This document shows positions 23,181 through 36,041 of a stretch of DNA of 64,000 bases, piece after piece. The translations under genes and the position numbers were made by a program. The stretch is from positions 97,747,124 to 97,811,123 of the forward strand of contig CM049308.1 in the NCBI GenBank assembly GCA_026874595.1, given 5' to 3'. The notes under the pieces were generated by a model, which was given only the letters and a program-made list of their open reading frames with translations, did no database searches and was not told the origin of the DNA. This stretch comes from Sipunculus nudus. Lineage: Eukaryota > Annelida > Sipuncula > Golfingiida > Sipunculidae. The first letter of the stretch is position 1. Each line of letters begins with the position of its first letter.

Positions 23181-24917
23181 AAGCCAACTGAGGTACAACA
23201 GAACTTGTCATGAGGGGACACCTGTGGGATATTGCCAAAGTGTCCCCACATTACAGGTGTCCCTCCATGAGAGGTGAGGGCAGATGCATGTAGGGATAAT
23301 GATTACTGTATTGAGATTCATTCAACAATTAAAACAAAAGAATCACCTACCTTTAAGTATATAAAATAAAATGTTTTTATATAAATAATATATGAAAAAA
23401 ATATTTATATGGACATCTAACACAAGAAAGCAGATTCTTTGATGTTATAATTAAAAGTCATTAAAGAGCTGGTTCATTTATAAATACAGAATTAAATAAA
23501 TTGTTGATCATGAGTATAATTTCATAGAAATAGTTAATATTTACTAAAACAAACTTTTAAAAATAATTGTTAAATTATTATAAATGATTTCTTTTGTCCA
23601 GTCATATTCTGTATAAATATAAGCATTAATTCTAATACAGACAGCTGAGTGTCATTACTAGTAGTCATTTGCCAGGGCTTAGTATTTGCGGTTACTAATA
23701 AAATGCTTAAAATAAAACGTGATTCCATGTACCAATAGACTAAACTCAGTGCCAGCTCTTATCACTAAAGCCCTGTAAAGTCTGTAGGGTGAATCGCTGA
23801 TATTTGCATACCAAGGCGTCACAAGACTCTTTGAGGATCTGACGATACCCTGTATTTGCATATCAGGCTGTAACGCCTCATGTGAGTGGCATCGTTGCTA
23901 TCAGAACGCCAACAGCGGTCCCACAGCTCGACCCACTTGGTAACATTCACACTGAAATCATTTGTTCAGGTCCACACATGGACCTTAGTGTCCTATGATA
24001 TATCTCTGCTGAACAAATATTACAGGGCATGGGCCAAATGTAAGTGCATATTGTAGACACTATCGCAACAATTTTGTACCGACAGGTCCAGTTAAATTCT
24101 TTCTGCCGAGATGATAAGAGCAGCTGGCAGCATTTGTCTGAACCCGTGTATTAACTGTCAGATTGCGACTCGCGAATCGTGATCGTTTCAGTCAGCTGGT
24201 ACATTTTGACTGCGCTCGTCGCATGGTGCACCTGAATATCTCGCACTGATAGGCTCAGCCAGAGTATGGCCTACATTATGTTTAAACAGGCCAACTTTCA
24301 AGAGTGCTGTTCTGATAAACGTTAACACTGAGGCTGAGGGTTATAGTGTTTTATAAAGTCTCGCCGAACTCAATTTAAGCGACGGCCTAAAATTATTAAG
24401 ACAAATTAAGTGGGAATATTTGTAACCAATTGGAAGCCCGGAATAGGTGATTACTGAATGAACCATGTTGGTTTTGAAAAAGATTCTGGGAAAGACCACT
24501 GCTTACATCACTGGAAAAGACCTTAGTTCAGCGAGGCGGTGATGTGTGGCGCTGACGGTCCGGAAACCGGCCAAGATTACCAGTCCATGAAATCAGAGGG
24601 TCAGATAGTGGCAAATTGGTTATATGAGTTGCCGCAAGATGGCGGTACCGATACTATGTGCGACACAATGCGTGAACCTTTGATATCTCTGTCAGAAGCA
24701 ACAATTAAGTCAGAACTATTTCATGGACTGGGCCAGTCTAGAGCTTCCTCTTTATTCTGCTTCTATTCAGTCAACAAAAATAAAAAAAGCCAAAAAGAAA
24801 ATCTAACTGTAACCTCCTTTTTGACATCATCTTTTACATTACACTCCAGTTCAGATGTCATTGGTAAGAATAGTCATGTCATTAAAACATATTTTTGTGT
24901 TATTTTGTTATTTACAG
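23181..24917. other. PPP5 intron, unassigned, GC-richer right half
   Basis: 23206-23275 contains a small inverted repeat (ggggacacctgt / acaggtgtccc). From about 23800 to 24740 the composition is clearly less AT-rich than the rest. An open frame from 24539 starts MCGADGPETGQDYQSMKSEG; it includes a YY1-like 'aagatggcgg' (24634-24643) and a good donor-like 'gtaagaa' at 24863. It could be an alternative exon or promoter segment or chance; I recognise no family. Confidence 0.4.
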
Positions 24918-25016
24918 GGTCAGAAGTTTACAGTATGTGGTGACATTCATGGCCAGTTTTATGATCTGATGAATATATTTGAACTGAATGGTCTTCCATC
25001 TGAAGAAAATCCTTAT
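24918..25016 (+). CDS. PPP5C: PP5 exon with the GDxHG metal-binding motif
   Basis: A 99-bp exon between 'ttatttacag' and the donor 'gtatcc'. It encodes 33 residues, [20 protein letters not shown] then [13 protein letters not shown], phase 0 at both ends. VCGD-x-HGQFYDL is the first catalytic motif of PPP phosphatases; its Asp and His correspond to metal ligands D242 and H244 of human PP5. FELNGLPSE-x-NPY is characteristic of PP5 rather than PP1 or PP2A. One notable change is Ile in GDIHG, where human PP5 has Thr; Ile is usual in PP1 and PP2A. The exon lies 2.2 kb after the previous one and 17.3 kb before the next. A 54-bp tandem array starts about 90 bp downstream. Confidence 0.96.
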
Positions 25017-25104
25017 GTATCCTTGAAGATTTACTGATGATTAAATTTAAAATTGATTGCAAACAAACCCTTGTCAGTTGTGGCACTAACTCTGTTTTCT
25101 TTCT

Positions 25105-28100
25105 GTCAGGCCATTCAGGAAGCCTGTTACTAGGTACATATCATGCTGTTTTCCATTTAGCAGGCCAATCATGAAGCGTGTTATTATCCCCTCGCAACAA
25201 AGTTACAAAAGGGATATAGTAACGCCTCCATTCATGCGTGCGTGCGTGCATCTGTCTGTCCGTAATTGGCTTGTGGATCAATTTCAAGCCAACCGTTTGA
25301 CCAACCTTTCATCTTGCACAAATGACTCATCCACCCATAGATGAAGAACCCTATCAATTTTGAGGTCACAGAGTCAAAGGTCACAGCCACACCTCCCACT
25401 TCTTGAAAAAGCTTGTGGACCCATTAAATGCCAAACCATTTGACCAAAACCTTTCATCTTCCAAATATGGCTCACCAACCTATGGATGAAAAACCTCATC
25501 AATTTTGAGGTCACAGAGTCAAAGGTCACAGCCACACCTCCCACTTCTTGAAAAAGCTTGTGGACCCATTAAATGCCAAACCATTTGACCAAAACCTTTC
25601 ATCTTCCAAATATGGCTCACCAACCTATGGATGAAAAACCTCATCAATTTTGAGGTCACAGGGTCAAAGGTCACAGCCACACCTCCCACTTCTTGAAAAA
25701 GCTTGTGGACCCATTAAATGCCAAACCATTTGACCAAAACCTTTCATCTTCCAAATATGGCTCACCAACCTATGGATGAAAAACCTTATCAATTTTGAGG
25801 TCACAGGGTCAAAGGTCATGGCCACACAGCCCAATTCTTTAAAAAGCTTGTTGACCCATTTAAAGCCAAACCATTTCACCAAAACCTTTCATCTTCCACA
25901 TATGGCTCACCCATCCATGGATGTGGAACCCTTTTGATTTTCAGGTCAAGGGATCAAAGGTAACGGCCACAAGGTCCCATTTCTTGAAAAGGATTGTGGA
26001 CCCATTTAAAGCCAAACCATTTGACTAAAACTTTTCATCTTGCAAATATGGTTGATCCACCCATGGATGAAGAACCTTATCCATTTTGAGGTCACGGGGT
26101 TAAAGGTCACAGCCACAACACCCACTTTTTGGAAAAGCTTGTGGACCCATTTTGGGTCAAACCGTTTGACCAACACCTGTCAGTGTCATCTTGCCTATAT
26201 GACTCATCCACCCATGGATGAGGAACCCTATTTAGTGTGAGGTCACAGAAGCAAAGGTCAAGGCCAGAGAGCTGCCCTCCTCATTTTCACTCTGTGTAAT
26301 ACACCAATTCTAATTATGCCCCATGCAAGGAGATGCTCCCATTCAGCCTGTTACAAGTAACATATCATGATTTAGGGTTAGAGTTTAAGGTTGCGGTGCC
26401 CTTGTTGGGTACATATCATGCTGTTTTCCAGCTAGCAGGCCACCCATTCAGCCTGTTACAAGTTACATATCATGCTGTTTTCCAGCTAGCAGGCCACCCA
26501 TTCAGCCTGTTACAGGTTACATATCATGCTGTTTTCCAGCTAGCAGGCCACCCATTCAGCCTGTTACAGGTTACATATCATGCTGTTTTCTAGCTAGCAG
26601 GCCACCCATTCAGCCTGTTACAAGTTACATATCATGCTGTTTTCCAGGTAGCAGGCCACCAATTTAGCCTGTTACAAGTTACATATCATGCTGTTTTCCA
26701 GCTAGCAGGCCACCCATTCAGCCTGTTACAAGTTACATATCATGCTGTTTCCCATCAAGCAGTCCAACCATGAAGCCTGTTACAAGGAACACCTTGTCCA
26801 TACAGCAGACCAACCATGAAACCTGTTACAAGTTACATATCATCCTGTTGTCCATACAGCAGGCCAACCATGAAGCCTGTTATAAGGAACATATCATCCT
26901 GTTGTCCATACAGCAGGCCAACCATGAAGCCTGTTATAAGGAACATATCATCCTGTTGTCTCTACACCAGACCAACCATGAAGCCTGTTACAAGGTACAT
27001 ATCATCCTGTTGCCCATCCCACATGCCAACTATGAAGCCTGTTACAAGGTACATATCATCCTGTTGTCCATACAGCAGGCCAGCCATGAAGCCTGTTACA
27101 AGGAACATATCATCCTGTTGTCCATACAGCAGACCAGCCATGAAGCCTGTTACAAGGAACATATCATCATGTTGTCAATACAGCAGACCAACCATGAAGC
27201 CTGTTACAAGGTACATATCATCCTGTTGTCCATACAGCAGGCCAACCATGAAGCCTGTTACAAGGTAAATATCATCCTGTTGTCCATACAGCAGACCAAC
27301 CATGAAGCCCCTTACAAGGAACATATAATCCTGTTGTCCATACAGCAAGCCACCATGAAGTCTGTAACACGGTACATATCATCCTATTGTCCATACAGTA
27401 GACCAGCCATGAAGCCTGTAACAAGGTACATATCATCCTGTTGACCATACAGCAGACCAGCCATGAAGCCTGTTACAAGGAACATATCATCCTGCTGTCC
27501 ATAAAGCAGACCAACCATGAAGCCTGTTACAAGGAACATATCATCCTGTTGTCCATACAGCAGACCAGCCATGAAGCCTGTAACAAGGAACATATCATCC
27601 TGTTGTCCATACAGCAGACCAACCATGAAGCCTGTTACAAGGTACATATCATCCTGTTGTCCATACAGCAGACCAGCCATGAAGCCTGTTACAAGGAACA
27701 TATCATCCTGTTGTCCATACAGCAGACCAGCCATGAAGCCTGTTACAAGGAACATATCATCCTGTTGTCCACACCGCAGCCCAACCATGAAGCCTGTTAC
27801 AAGGAACATATCATCCTGTTGTCCATACAGCAGGCCAACCATGAAGCCTGTTATAAGGAACATATCATCCTGATGTCTCTACAGCAGACCAACCATGAAG
27901 CCTGTTATAAGGAACATATCATCCTGTTGTCCATACAGCAGGCCAACCATGAAGCCTGTTACAAGTAACATATCATCATGTTGTCCATACAGCAGGCCAA
28001 CCATGAAGCCTGTTACAAGGTACATATCATCCTGTTGTCCATACAGCAGGCCAACCATGAAGCCTGTTACAAGGAACATATCATCCTGTTGTCCATACAG

Positions 28101-28995
28101 CAGGCAAACCATGAAGCCTGTTACAAGGTACATATAATCCTGTTGTCCATACAGCAGTCCAACCATGAAGCCTGTTACAAGGTATATATCATCCTGTTGT
28201 CCATACAGCAAGCCACCATTAAGTCTGTTACAAGGTACATATCATCCTGTTGTCCATACAGCAGGCCAACCATGAAGCCTGTTACAAGGTACATATCATC
28301 CTGTTGTCCATACAGCAGGCCAACCATGAAGCCTGTTACAAGTTACATGTCATCCTGTTGTCCATACAGCAGGCCAACCATGAAGCCTGTTATAAGGAAC
28401 ATATAATCCTGTTGTCCATACAGCAGGCCAATCATGAAGCCTGTTACAAGTTACATATCATCCTGTTGTCTATACAGCAGGCCAACCATGAAGCCTGTTA
28501 CAAGTTACATATCATCCTGTTGTCCATACAGCAAGCCAACCATGAAGCCTGTTACAAGTTACATTTCATCCTGTTGTCCATACAGCAGACCAGCCATGAA
28601 GCCTGTTACAAGGTACATATCATCCTGTTGTCCATACAGCAGGCCAACCATGAAGCCTGTTACAAGGTACATATCATCCTGATGTCCATACAGGAAGCCC
28701 ACCATGAAGCCTGTTACAAGGAACAAACCATCCTGTTGTCCACACCGCAGCCCAGCCATGAAGCCTGTTACAAGGTACATATCATCCTGTTGTCCATACA
28801 GCAGACCAACCATGAAGCCTGTTACAAGTTACATATCATCCTGTTTTCCATACAGCAGACCAGCCATGAAGCCTGTTACAAGGTACATATCATCCTCTTG
28901 TCCATACAGCAGACCAGCCATGAAGCCTGTTACAAGGAACATGTCATCCTGTTGTCCATCCAGCAGGCCAATCATGGAGCCTGTTAAAAGGTATA
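25105..28995. repeat. 54-bp tandem array, about 50 units, interrupted
   Basis: The unit is 54 bp: 'aaggaacatatcatcctgtt', 'gtccatacagcaggccaacc', 'atgaagcctgttac'. One and a half units lie at 25105-25184, then an inserted element (to about 26290), then about 49 units from 26336. Units up to 26770 carry 'catgctgttttccagctagc' variants; later ones carry 'catcctgttgtccatacagc'. As 54 is divisible by three, all frames stay open for long stretches on both strands, giving open frames of up to 245 codons that are artefacts. The array lies wholly within the PPP5 intron. Confidence 0.96.
25185..26290 (+). mobile_element. Helitron/pearl-like element W with 145-bp core repeats
   Basis: Inserted in the 54-bp array. 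The left end 'atcccctcgcaacaaagtta' pairs loosely with 'gggatatagtaac', then comes a 'gcgtgcgtgcatctgtctgt' microsatellite, then about seven units of 145 bp with 'aggtcaca-gtcaaaggtcac', 'cttgtggacccatt' and 'tggctcaccaacc'. The right end is unclear; sequence returns to the array between about 26290 and 26336. The plan is the same as elements E and Z. AGGTCA-type half-sites recur in each unit. Confidence 0.65.
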
Positions 28996-29418
28996 TATCA
29001 TACTCAAAGAACAAATTCTAAAAAGGTGTGACCAACCCTTTTGAAATATCAAGAACATCAGGCCTTTTTCAGTAAAAAAAAATCATTTAATATTCATACA
29101 TAAGCTCCTATTTCATGGTCGTTTACCGGTAATAGAGATTTGATAGAGATCTATGCTAGTTTTATTTAACCCTGATAGACAGCTGAGTGCCACAACCCAT
29201 GATCTGTCTCCTGTTATTATATCAAAGATTTAGTTAAAACAGGACCTTGATATGTTATGAATGAAATGTGTGCTTAAATGATGATACATCTGAGCTATAG
29301 CGATCAACCTTTGTCTGCTGTCAACAGAGCACAAATTGTAAATGTTTTACCTGGAATCTTCTTACTTGATCTCCTGGTAGGTCCTTGGTAAATCTCCGTG
29401 CTCCTTTATTTTTGGGCA
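28996..29418. other. PPP5 intron, unassigned
   Basis: About 420 bp. A diverged family A-like 3' end may be present at 29176-29215 ('cagctgagtgccac', 'acccatg'), but the palindrome is lost. No gene seen. Confidence 0.45.
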
Positions 29419-30717
29419 TTTTTAGCTCAACTGACTATAAGTCATCTGAGCTATAGTCGTGGTCCATTGTCCATCCATCTGTCCGCCCGTCCGTCCGGAT
29501 GTACGTCCGTAAGACTGGCACATTTCCACACCATTGGACCTAGGAATCTGAAATTCGGCATACAGTTAGATGTCCCCAAAATCTCCTACCATGCTGAAAA
29601 TTGGGTCAATAGGATTGCGTTCCTTTGAGATATTAAGGAAAAACCTCAATTTTTTTAATTAAAAATCTATTTTTACACTTCAGGACTGCCTAATATCAAA
29701 ACCACTCATCTGGTTTTCTTCATATTTACCATAAATATTCCTCTATAGTTCCTATGTACATGCCAGAAAGCATGTCTGTAATATATAATTTGAAAAAGGT
29801 ATTGGCCAAAACATAATGGACTTTGTAAAAAAATCAGGGAAGATATTTGGTCACTTAAGACCAAAAATTTTTAAACCTAGGGATTTTTTTTTCAGCAATA
29901 CAACTTTAGATAATCAAAATTTATTTGTATACCAAAAATTAGATCAAAATCTGTTAAATTTGTTTAAATCTTGGCAAAAATATAAAATTGGTACCGTAAT
30001 TTTGCCAAAGTTTAACCATGGCACGTTTTTTTCTTGTAAGAACATTTTATTTACTTTTCACAGTCGGTATAAATATAAATTTAATCTGTTAAATTCTGAA
30101 ATTTGAAAGTAAAAGGTTAAAAATTATTCTAGGTATTGAAGTTGTTCTGAGGCTCTCATGTATTTACATTTTGAACCTCCAGGCCAGCAATGTCTGGTCC
30201 CTACAGCCTTGCCTGGGTAAACTTATTAGTGATGCAACATTGCTGTCACAAATGTAGAATCAAATGTGGCAACCTTGGGCCCCCCCCCCCCCCCAACCAG
30301 ATGTGTTTCATTAGTTACATTCTTTAATTGCATTTCTGTTACCGATCCAATGTATACAACTTTTCCTGAATCAAGTGTTATTTTCAAATATTTATTATTT
30401 TGCAAATTTCAAAAATATGTTTTAAGAAAAAATAAATACATCTGTGTATATAATGTGATGTTGCCTGAGCAGATTAATTATAAATGTTGATGCAATTTAG
30501 AATTGTTAATCAACTTAAATTTCCAAATATAATTGATATACACTGTAAATGTATAGAAAAATTTATAAATTTTGTGCAAAATTTCCCTTGACAAAAAATT
30601 GATGTATTAAAAAAACGAGGATCTAATGCAAACATTCGTTCAGTATTTTTCTGCCTCAGTAGAATAGGAATTTAAGTAATTTGTTTTGTTTTTCTATCTC
30701 ACTGTCCTCATTATAAA

Positions 30718-31245
30718 CTTATCAGAAATGATCAAATAGCTGTCAGAGGAACAACAATCAAAAGACCACCTCATGGTTTAGCCATTTATATACATGAACA
30801 GCTGAGTCCCCATGTAACTCTTCACCACAACACAACACCAGATTTTGAGTTATCTCTTCTCTATATTCACACTCAGACCCAGTTACTTCAGATTGTTTTC
30901 CTCTATAGGTCACCCGCATGTCCCATTCGTAACTTCTTCTCTGAACTCCAAGTTTTAGTCTCTCAAGTTGACCTCAACCTGCCAATAGTGATCATGGGTG
31001 ATTTCAATATTGTCATTTCTAATATAATATATAACACCAAATTGACACAATTATGTCAACTCTTTAAATGTCTACAACTAGTCAGAACACCAACCAATGA
31101 CCATGGAAATACCATAGATCTTGTCTTAAAAAACTGTTTAAATGCTTCAGTTTCATCATTAGAAAACACATTGTCAGTTCACAAGATATTATTAGCAACA
31201 ATTCCCCATTCTTCAATTCAGATCAAACATGGCAACTTCTCATAG
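30718..31245 (+). pseudogene. Endonuclease/exonuclease/phosphatase (EEP) domain relic
   Basis: One open frame from about 30718 to a TAG at 31243 (175 codons) reads, in order, LIRND, PPHGLAIYIHE, LQIVFLYRSPACPIRNFF, LPIVIMGDFNI and QLVRTPTNDHGNTIDLVL. The Y/FRSP..., GDFN (metal/active-site Asp and Asn) and PT-x4-G-x-x-IDL pattern is that of EEP endonucleases found in non-LTR retrotransposons and in Helentron proteins. The N-terminal catalytic Glu region and the C-terminal SDH motif are absent or degraded (...SVHKILLATIP). No start codon suits it and nothing follows, so it is a fragment. The enclosing family A ends favour a Helentron origin; a LINE piece is the alternative. Confidence 0.75.
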
Positions 31246-31271
31246 CTTAATCTACCATTTCATCTCTATAG

Positions 31272-32090
31272 GGTGTCATGCCAGATGCGCCACTTCCAAA
31301 TGCGCACCTGTCAGTTACGCCACTGCCAGATGCGCAACTGCCATATGCGCCAAATTCCAGTTGCGCCTCGTGCCATATGCGCAACAAAGCTATAATAAGC
31401 CAAATGGAGTCATGTTACGTTATGCTTATAGTAAATGTGTATCTGTATCACACGGCCTCTTCATAATTTTATCGAATGCGGTATATTTTTGCAACAAAAT
31501 ACGAGCTAATAAACCCTTTCCATTTTGAGCGACAATATTCGGTCACGACACGTGCGTTTGATCACCACGACACAGTCGCGTTATCTGTCAATAAAAAATT
31601 ATGAACATTGAATATTTTTATTTAATCGTCTCCGTTACTTAAGAAACACTACCATTGAACTATCATATAGATAAGAGATATATATTAAAATAAAGGGCGA
31701 TATTTATTGTGTCACATTGTCCGGACTTCGTGGGTGATAGTACATGTTGACGTACAAACGTAATATGTGTAAATGACCGGGGTTTTTATCGTTACTAATG
31801 TGGTCTTATTTGATATGTGATTTCATTTATGCCATATTGGAATTAAAAAAAAGAATTATGTCAAATATGATATAATTGACACTGTTGTATTAACAGGAAA
31901 CCGCTCACCACTATGGCTTAATTGACCAGGAAAACCCCACCAGGTTTGGTCTCCGAACATCAAAGGGAAAGTGTTGCGGCGGTCCGTTGTTAATGAGCTC
32001 ATTCAAAGGATTATGAGCCGTTATATACCCGCCTTGCACCTCATAACTGCGATATAATAACAACATTGTAATGTTATGTTGTACTTTTAA
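31272..32090 (+). repeat. Left long terminal inverted repeat of the foldback element
   Basis: Begins ggtgtcatgccagatgcgcc. The first 120 bp are spaced 'atgcgc' words every 12 or so bases, likely protein-binding subterminal repeats by analogy with other DNA transposons. Further in are 'ccggacttcgtgggtgatag' and 'tgttgcggcggtccgttgtt', both found inverted in the right repeat. Confidence 0.88.
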
Positions 32091-34069
32091 TGGAATTCAC
32101 TATAAACTGTAAATAATCAGATTTAATCGACATCTTTTCACTTTGTGTTATCCTATATACAACTGAACATAGCATCTGGCTTGAGAGAAGCGGCACGGTT
32201 CGACGATTCTAGAAGGAATTAGTTTCATAGTTGAGATTACTTTACTTATTGTTTCTGAAAAATGGTTTAAAAAAATTTTAAATGTGATAAAAAAATCATC
32301 TTAAAGACGAGTTCTCATTATGATCTCTATAATTTGTAAATTTGTATATCATTGATTCTCAACAGTTTCGTTTTACTGAAACTGCATAAATTCGGGCATT
32401 GAGTGAATACTTTATAATTGTATTTGAATATGAATACAAAAATTCAATAGTTTGATCATGAAAATGAATACAAACACTAATACAGAATCAGGTAAAAAAA
32501 CTAGAATTTGAATGTGAGTGCAAATACTTTTAAAATGTATTCATGAATGCATGTAAATAATATAAATGAAATCAGTCCTTTTCCCTCTATAAGGATTTTA
32601 CCAATGGGAGGAAAAAAAAAACAGACGTTACACTCAGAGATAATCTTCAAATGAAGAAAATCATTTAACCAGTACAGAAATATTCGACATTTTTCTGTAG
32701 GGACTGAAAAACCTATTTTATATTTGGCATCCGATAGATTTCTCATTTGACTCTCTAATACGAATTTTGGATACGAAAATTCCTCGGTCCGAAACCAAAA
32801 ACATCATTCGGGTTTGGTGTGAATGATCATTTCGGATGCGGCAGAATTTTGGTGGGAGGCACAGAATTTTCGTTCGTGCCATATTGTTCTCACGTATCCG
32901 GTGTGAAACCTCTTTTAGCAAAATTATCTATGACTTGGTGTTCATTCCCCCACCCCTTCTCCCAAAAAATATAATCCGCGATAAATATAGAACAATAAAT
33001 GGAACAATAACTTTTTTTATGTGTCGTTAATCAGTATATTTTTTAGTACAATGTTTTGCATATAAACCGACGTTTTTATGGCGCATGTGCGCATACCGTC
33101 TAAATCATATAGACAGATTTGGTTTAAACATATTTATTTCAACAGGGTAACAAAGTAGCCGATAAGGCTAATGCAAATGCTTTCCTGCATAAAAATAAAA
33201 AAGAAAGTGAAAAGTGATAAATTAACATGAATGGATATATACATGTACAAATGATCAGATTGGAAAAGTGCACGTATAATCATATACAGATCAAACTGAA
33301 CTATTTATTCAAACTTTATTTTAACCCTGATCAATAGGAGCTGTGTATTTTTTTTCGGTTGAAACAACCGGTTGCGCAATTATTTTAAAGGCATGTTAAA
33401 ATGGGAGTCTGGGTCCAGTCAGTGGTAAATATGCATGTAAGCTGTGAACAGAACCATAGCCTGGTACCAAAACTAATAAGTCCCATTGATTTGAAATTAT
33501 ACCTGAATGGAATATATTTTCAAACAAGAATTTTTAATGAATTACATGTATATTTCTGGAAAAGAAAAAAATTAATTATTTTAGCTTTTTTAATCATAAT
33601 GTTAACAAGTGATGTAAATCAAATTATTTAAATCAACCAACCCTTCCCTGGGTGTATAACCCTGCCATTATACCAGCAAGGCAAGATATTAAAATTAAGA
33701 TAGTAAATTTTTTTTTATAACATTTAAGGGCGGAATAAAACAGTAACTCAGAGATAAACTTCAAATGAATGAGAAAATCATTTACAAGTTCAGAAATATT
33801 CAACATTTCCGTGGGGCCAACAAAACATATATTGTAGACCATCCGATGTATTGCTCATGTGGCTGTCCAATATGTCTTTCGAATACGAAAATATCTCGGT
33901 CGGTAACAAAAATATTGTTTGGGTTTGGTGTGAAACTGCCTTTAGCGTCACCGCTTGGTTGTGTTTAGGCGCGGGAGAATCAGCACCAACACATTTCTAA
34001 GGAAGGTTAGGCACGTCGTACATCATTTTTGATTACGGAATCTTATTAGTTGTTAAACTCAGATGTCTT

Positions 34070-35060
34070 TGGAGACTACAATATGGAACAGTGCTCATGT
34101 TTTTTTGTACATATTGTATATTATAGATACTGTTTTGTATGTTTATGATAAATCTCTAGTAACATTGTATTATATTGTGTATGTGCTTTAAATGTAGATG
34201 ATGCCTTTATTCGTTAATCTGTGGGTGAGACCATGCATGGAGAGCATTGCGTGAAATTTATGGTTTTTTTTGTACAGTGTTCAAACAGATATTTATCTGT
34301 ATACATAATAAATGTATAAAATAAAACTATATGGCACTACCTTCATTGTTAATGAGATTAAAATATAATGTAAAACATAAAACAAATATATTGCAAAACA
34401 TCAAATCTGCATGTGAATCCACTGGGTATTATAATTCTGTCTTCTGTATTATAACCATATAAACCCAGGCATAAGTACAATAAAAATGTGGTATCAATGT
34501 CTGTCTGGAATGTAGAATGGCTAATTAGCAACGGAAATCCTGACCGTATTCGATAGCGATAGTATTTAGTTCTACAAAAATATTTGCCGTTTTTGGAGAA
34601 TATACAACATGGAACAGTGTTCATGTTTTTTTTGTACAGACTCTATATTATAGATATACTGTTTTGTACGTTTATTATAAATCTCTATTAACATTGTATG
34701 ATATTGTGTATGTGCTTTTGCATGATGCCTTTATTCGTTAATCTGTGAGTAAGACGATGCATACATTGCATGATATTTATGTTTTTGTGTTCAGTTATCA
34801 AACAGATATTCATCTGTACATAATAAATGTATATAAAAAAAACTTTATGGCACAACCTTCCTTGTTAATGTGATTAAAATATAATGTAATACAGAAAAAA
34901 AAACAAATATATCGCAAAACATCAAATCAGCATTTGATTCCATAGGGTATCATTCTATCTTCCGTATTTAAACAATATAAATCCAGACATAGGTACATAA
35001 AATACTGAAATGTAGAATGGATTATTAGCAACGATAAAATCCTGACGATATTCGGGAAAC
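34070..35060 (+). repeat. Direct duplication of ~0.5 kb inside the foldback element
   Basis: Two tandem, diverged copies: 'acaatatggaacagtgctca' at 34078 and 'acaacatggaacagtgttca' at 34605, both followed by 'gatactgttttgta', 'aacattgtat-atattgtgta' and 'cagatatt-atctgta'. Function unknown. Confidence 0.75.
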
Positions 35061-35234
35061 GACGGTATGCAGTACAGAAATAATATCATTATTTATATAC
35101 TTTGTGATGATAATAATAATAATGTCATTAAATTTAAATATTTCCACGTTTACTTTCTCGTTAATTATATCCAACGTTTACTTTCACGTAACATTGGATA
35201 TAATAAATGAAAAAAAGAAGGAATGAAAACCTAA

Positions 35235-36041
35235 CGAAGATGATGTTAATATATCGCAGTTTCAACGTGCAAGTGCTGGTATAAAACGGCTCATTATTCT
35301 TTTGATGAGCTCATTAACAATGGACCGCCGCAACACTTTCCCTTTGAAGTTCGGAGACCAAACCCGGGCGGGTTTTCCGGGTCAATTGAGCCATAGTGGT
35401 GAGTGGTTTCCTGTAAATCAGTAATACACCAGTGTCTATATTATATCAAATTTGACATAATTCTTTATTTTATATGTCAAATATGACATAAACAAAATCA
35501 CATATCAAATAAGACCATGTTAGTTACAATAATAACACCGGTCATTTACACATATATCGTTTGTACCTCAACATTTACTATCACCCACGAAGTCCGGACA
35601 ATATGGCACAATAAATATCGCCCTTTATATAAATATATACCTTTTATCTATATGATAGTTCATTGGTAGTGTTTCTTAAGTAACGGAGACGATTAAATAA
35701 AAATATTCAATGTTCATAAATTTTTATTGACAGATAACGCGACTGTGTCATGGTGATTGACCGCATGTGTCGTGACCGCACATTGTCGCTCAAAATGGAA
35801 AGGGATTCTTAGCTCGTATTTTGTTGCAAAATATACCGCATTCGATAAAATTATGAAGAGGCCAAGTGATACAGATACACACAATAAGCATAAGGTAACA
35901 TGACTCCATTTGGTTTATTATAGCTTTGTTGCGCATATGGCATGAGGCGCAACTGGAATTTGGCGCATATGGCAGTTGCGCATCTGGCAGTAGCGTATCT
36001 GACAGGTGCGCATTCGGGAGTGGCGCATCTGGCATGGAATC
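35235..36041 (-). repeat. Right long terminal inverted repeat of the foldback element
   Basis: Reverse complement of the left repeat with scattered substitutions and small indels; the outer end reads gattccatgccagatgcgcc on the minus strand. Apparent open frames here are mirror images of those in the left repeat. Confidence 0.88.

Larger units (their letters stand above)
31272..36041. mobile_element. 4.77-kb foldback DNA transposon with ~0.8-kb inverted ends
   Basis: Flanked by a perfect 8-bp duplication CTCTATAG (31264-31271 and 36042-36049). Ends are inverted over about 0.8 kb (31272-32090 against 35235-36041): for example 'ccagatgcgccact', 'caactgccatatgcgccaaa', 'ggagaccaaacc' and 'gcggcggtcc' recur in reverse complement. 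The outer 120 bp hold about ten ATGCGC-type words. The interior contains two direct duplications (about 32690-32930 with 33745-33965, and 34070-34560 with 34600-35060). No transposase is seen, so it is non-autonomous. 8-bp duplications fit hAT, P or Merlin-type; I do not assign one. Confidence 0.88.

Noticed and set aside
26770-28987. Open frames of 80-245 codons on both strands, rich in HEACYK / MKPVTR / GLLYGQQDD repeats
   Set aside because: They are produced by a 54-bp satellite whose period is divisible by three; several frames and both strands are open at once, with no start context, domain or codon bias.
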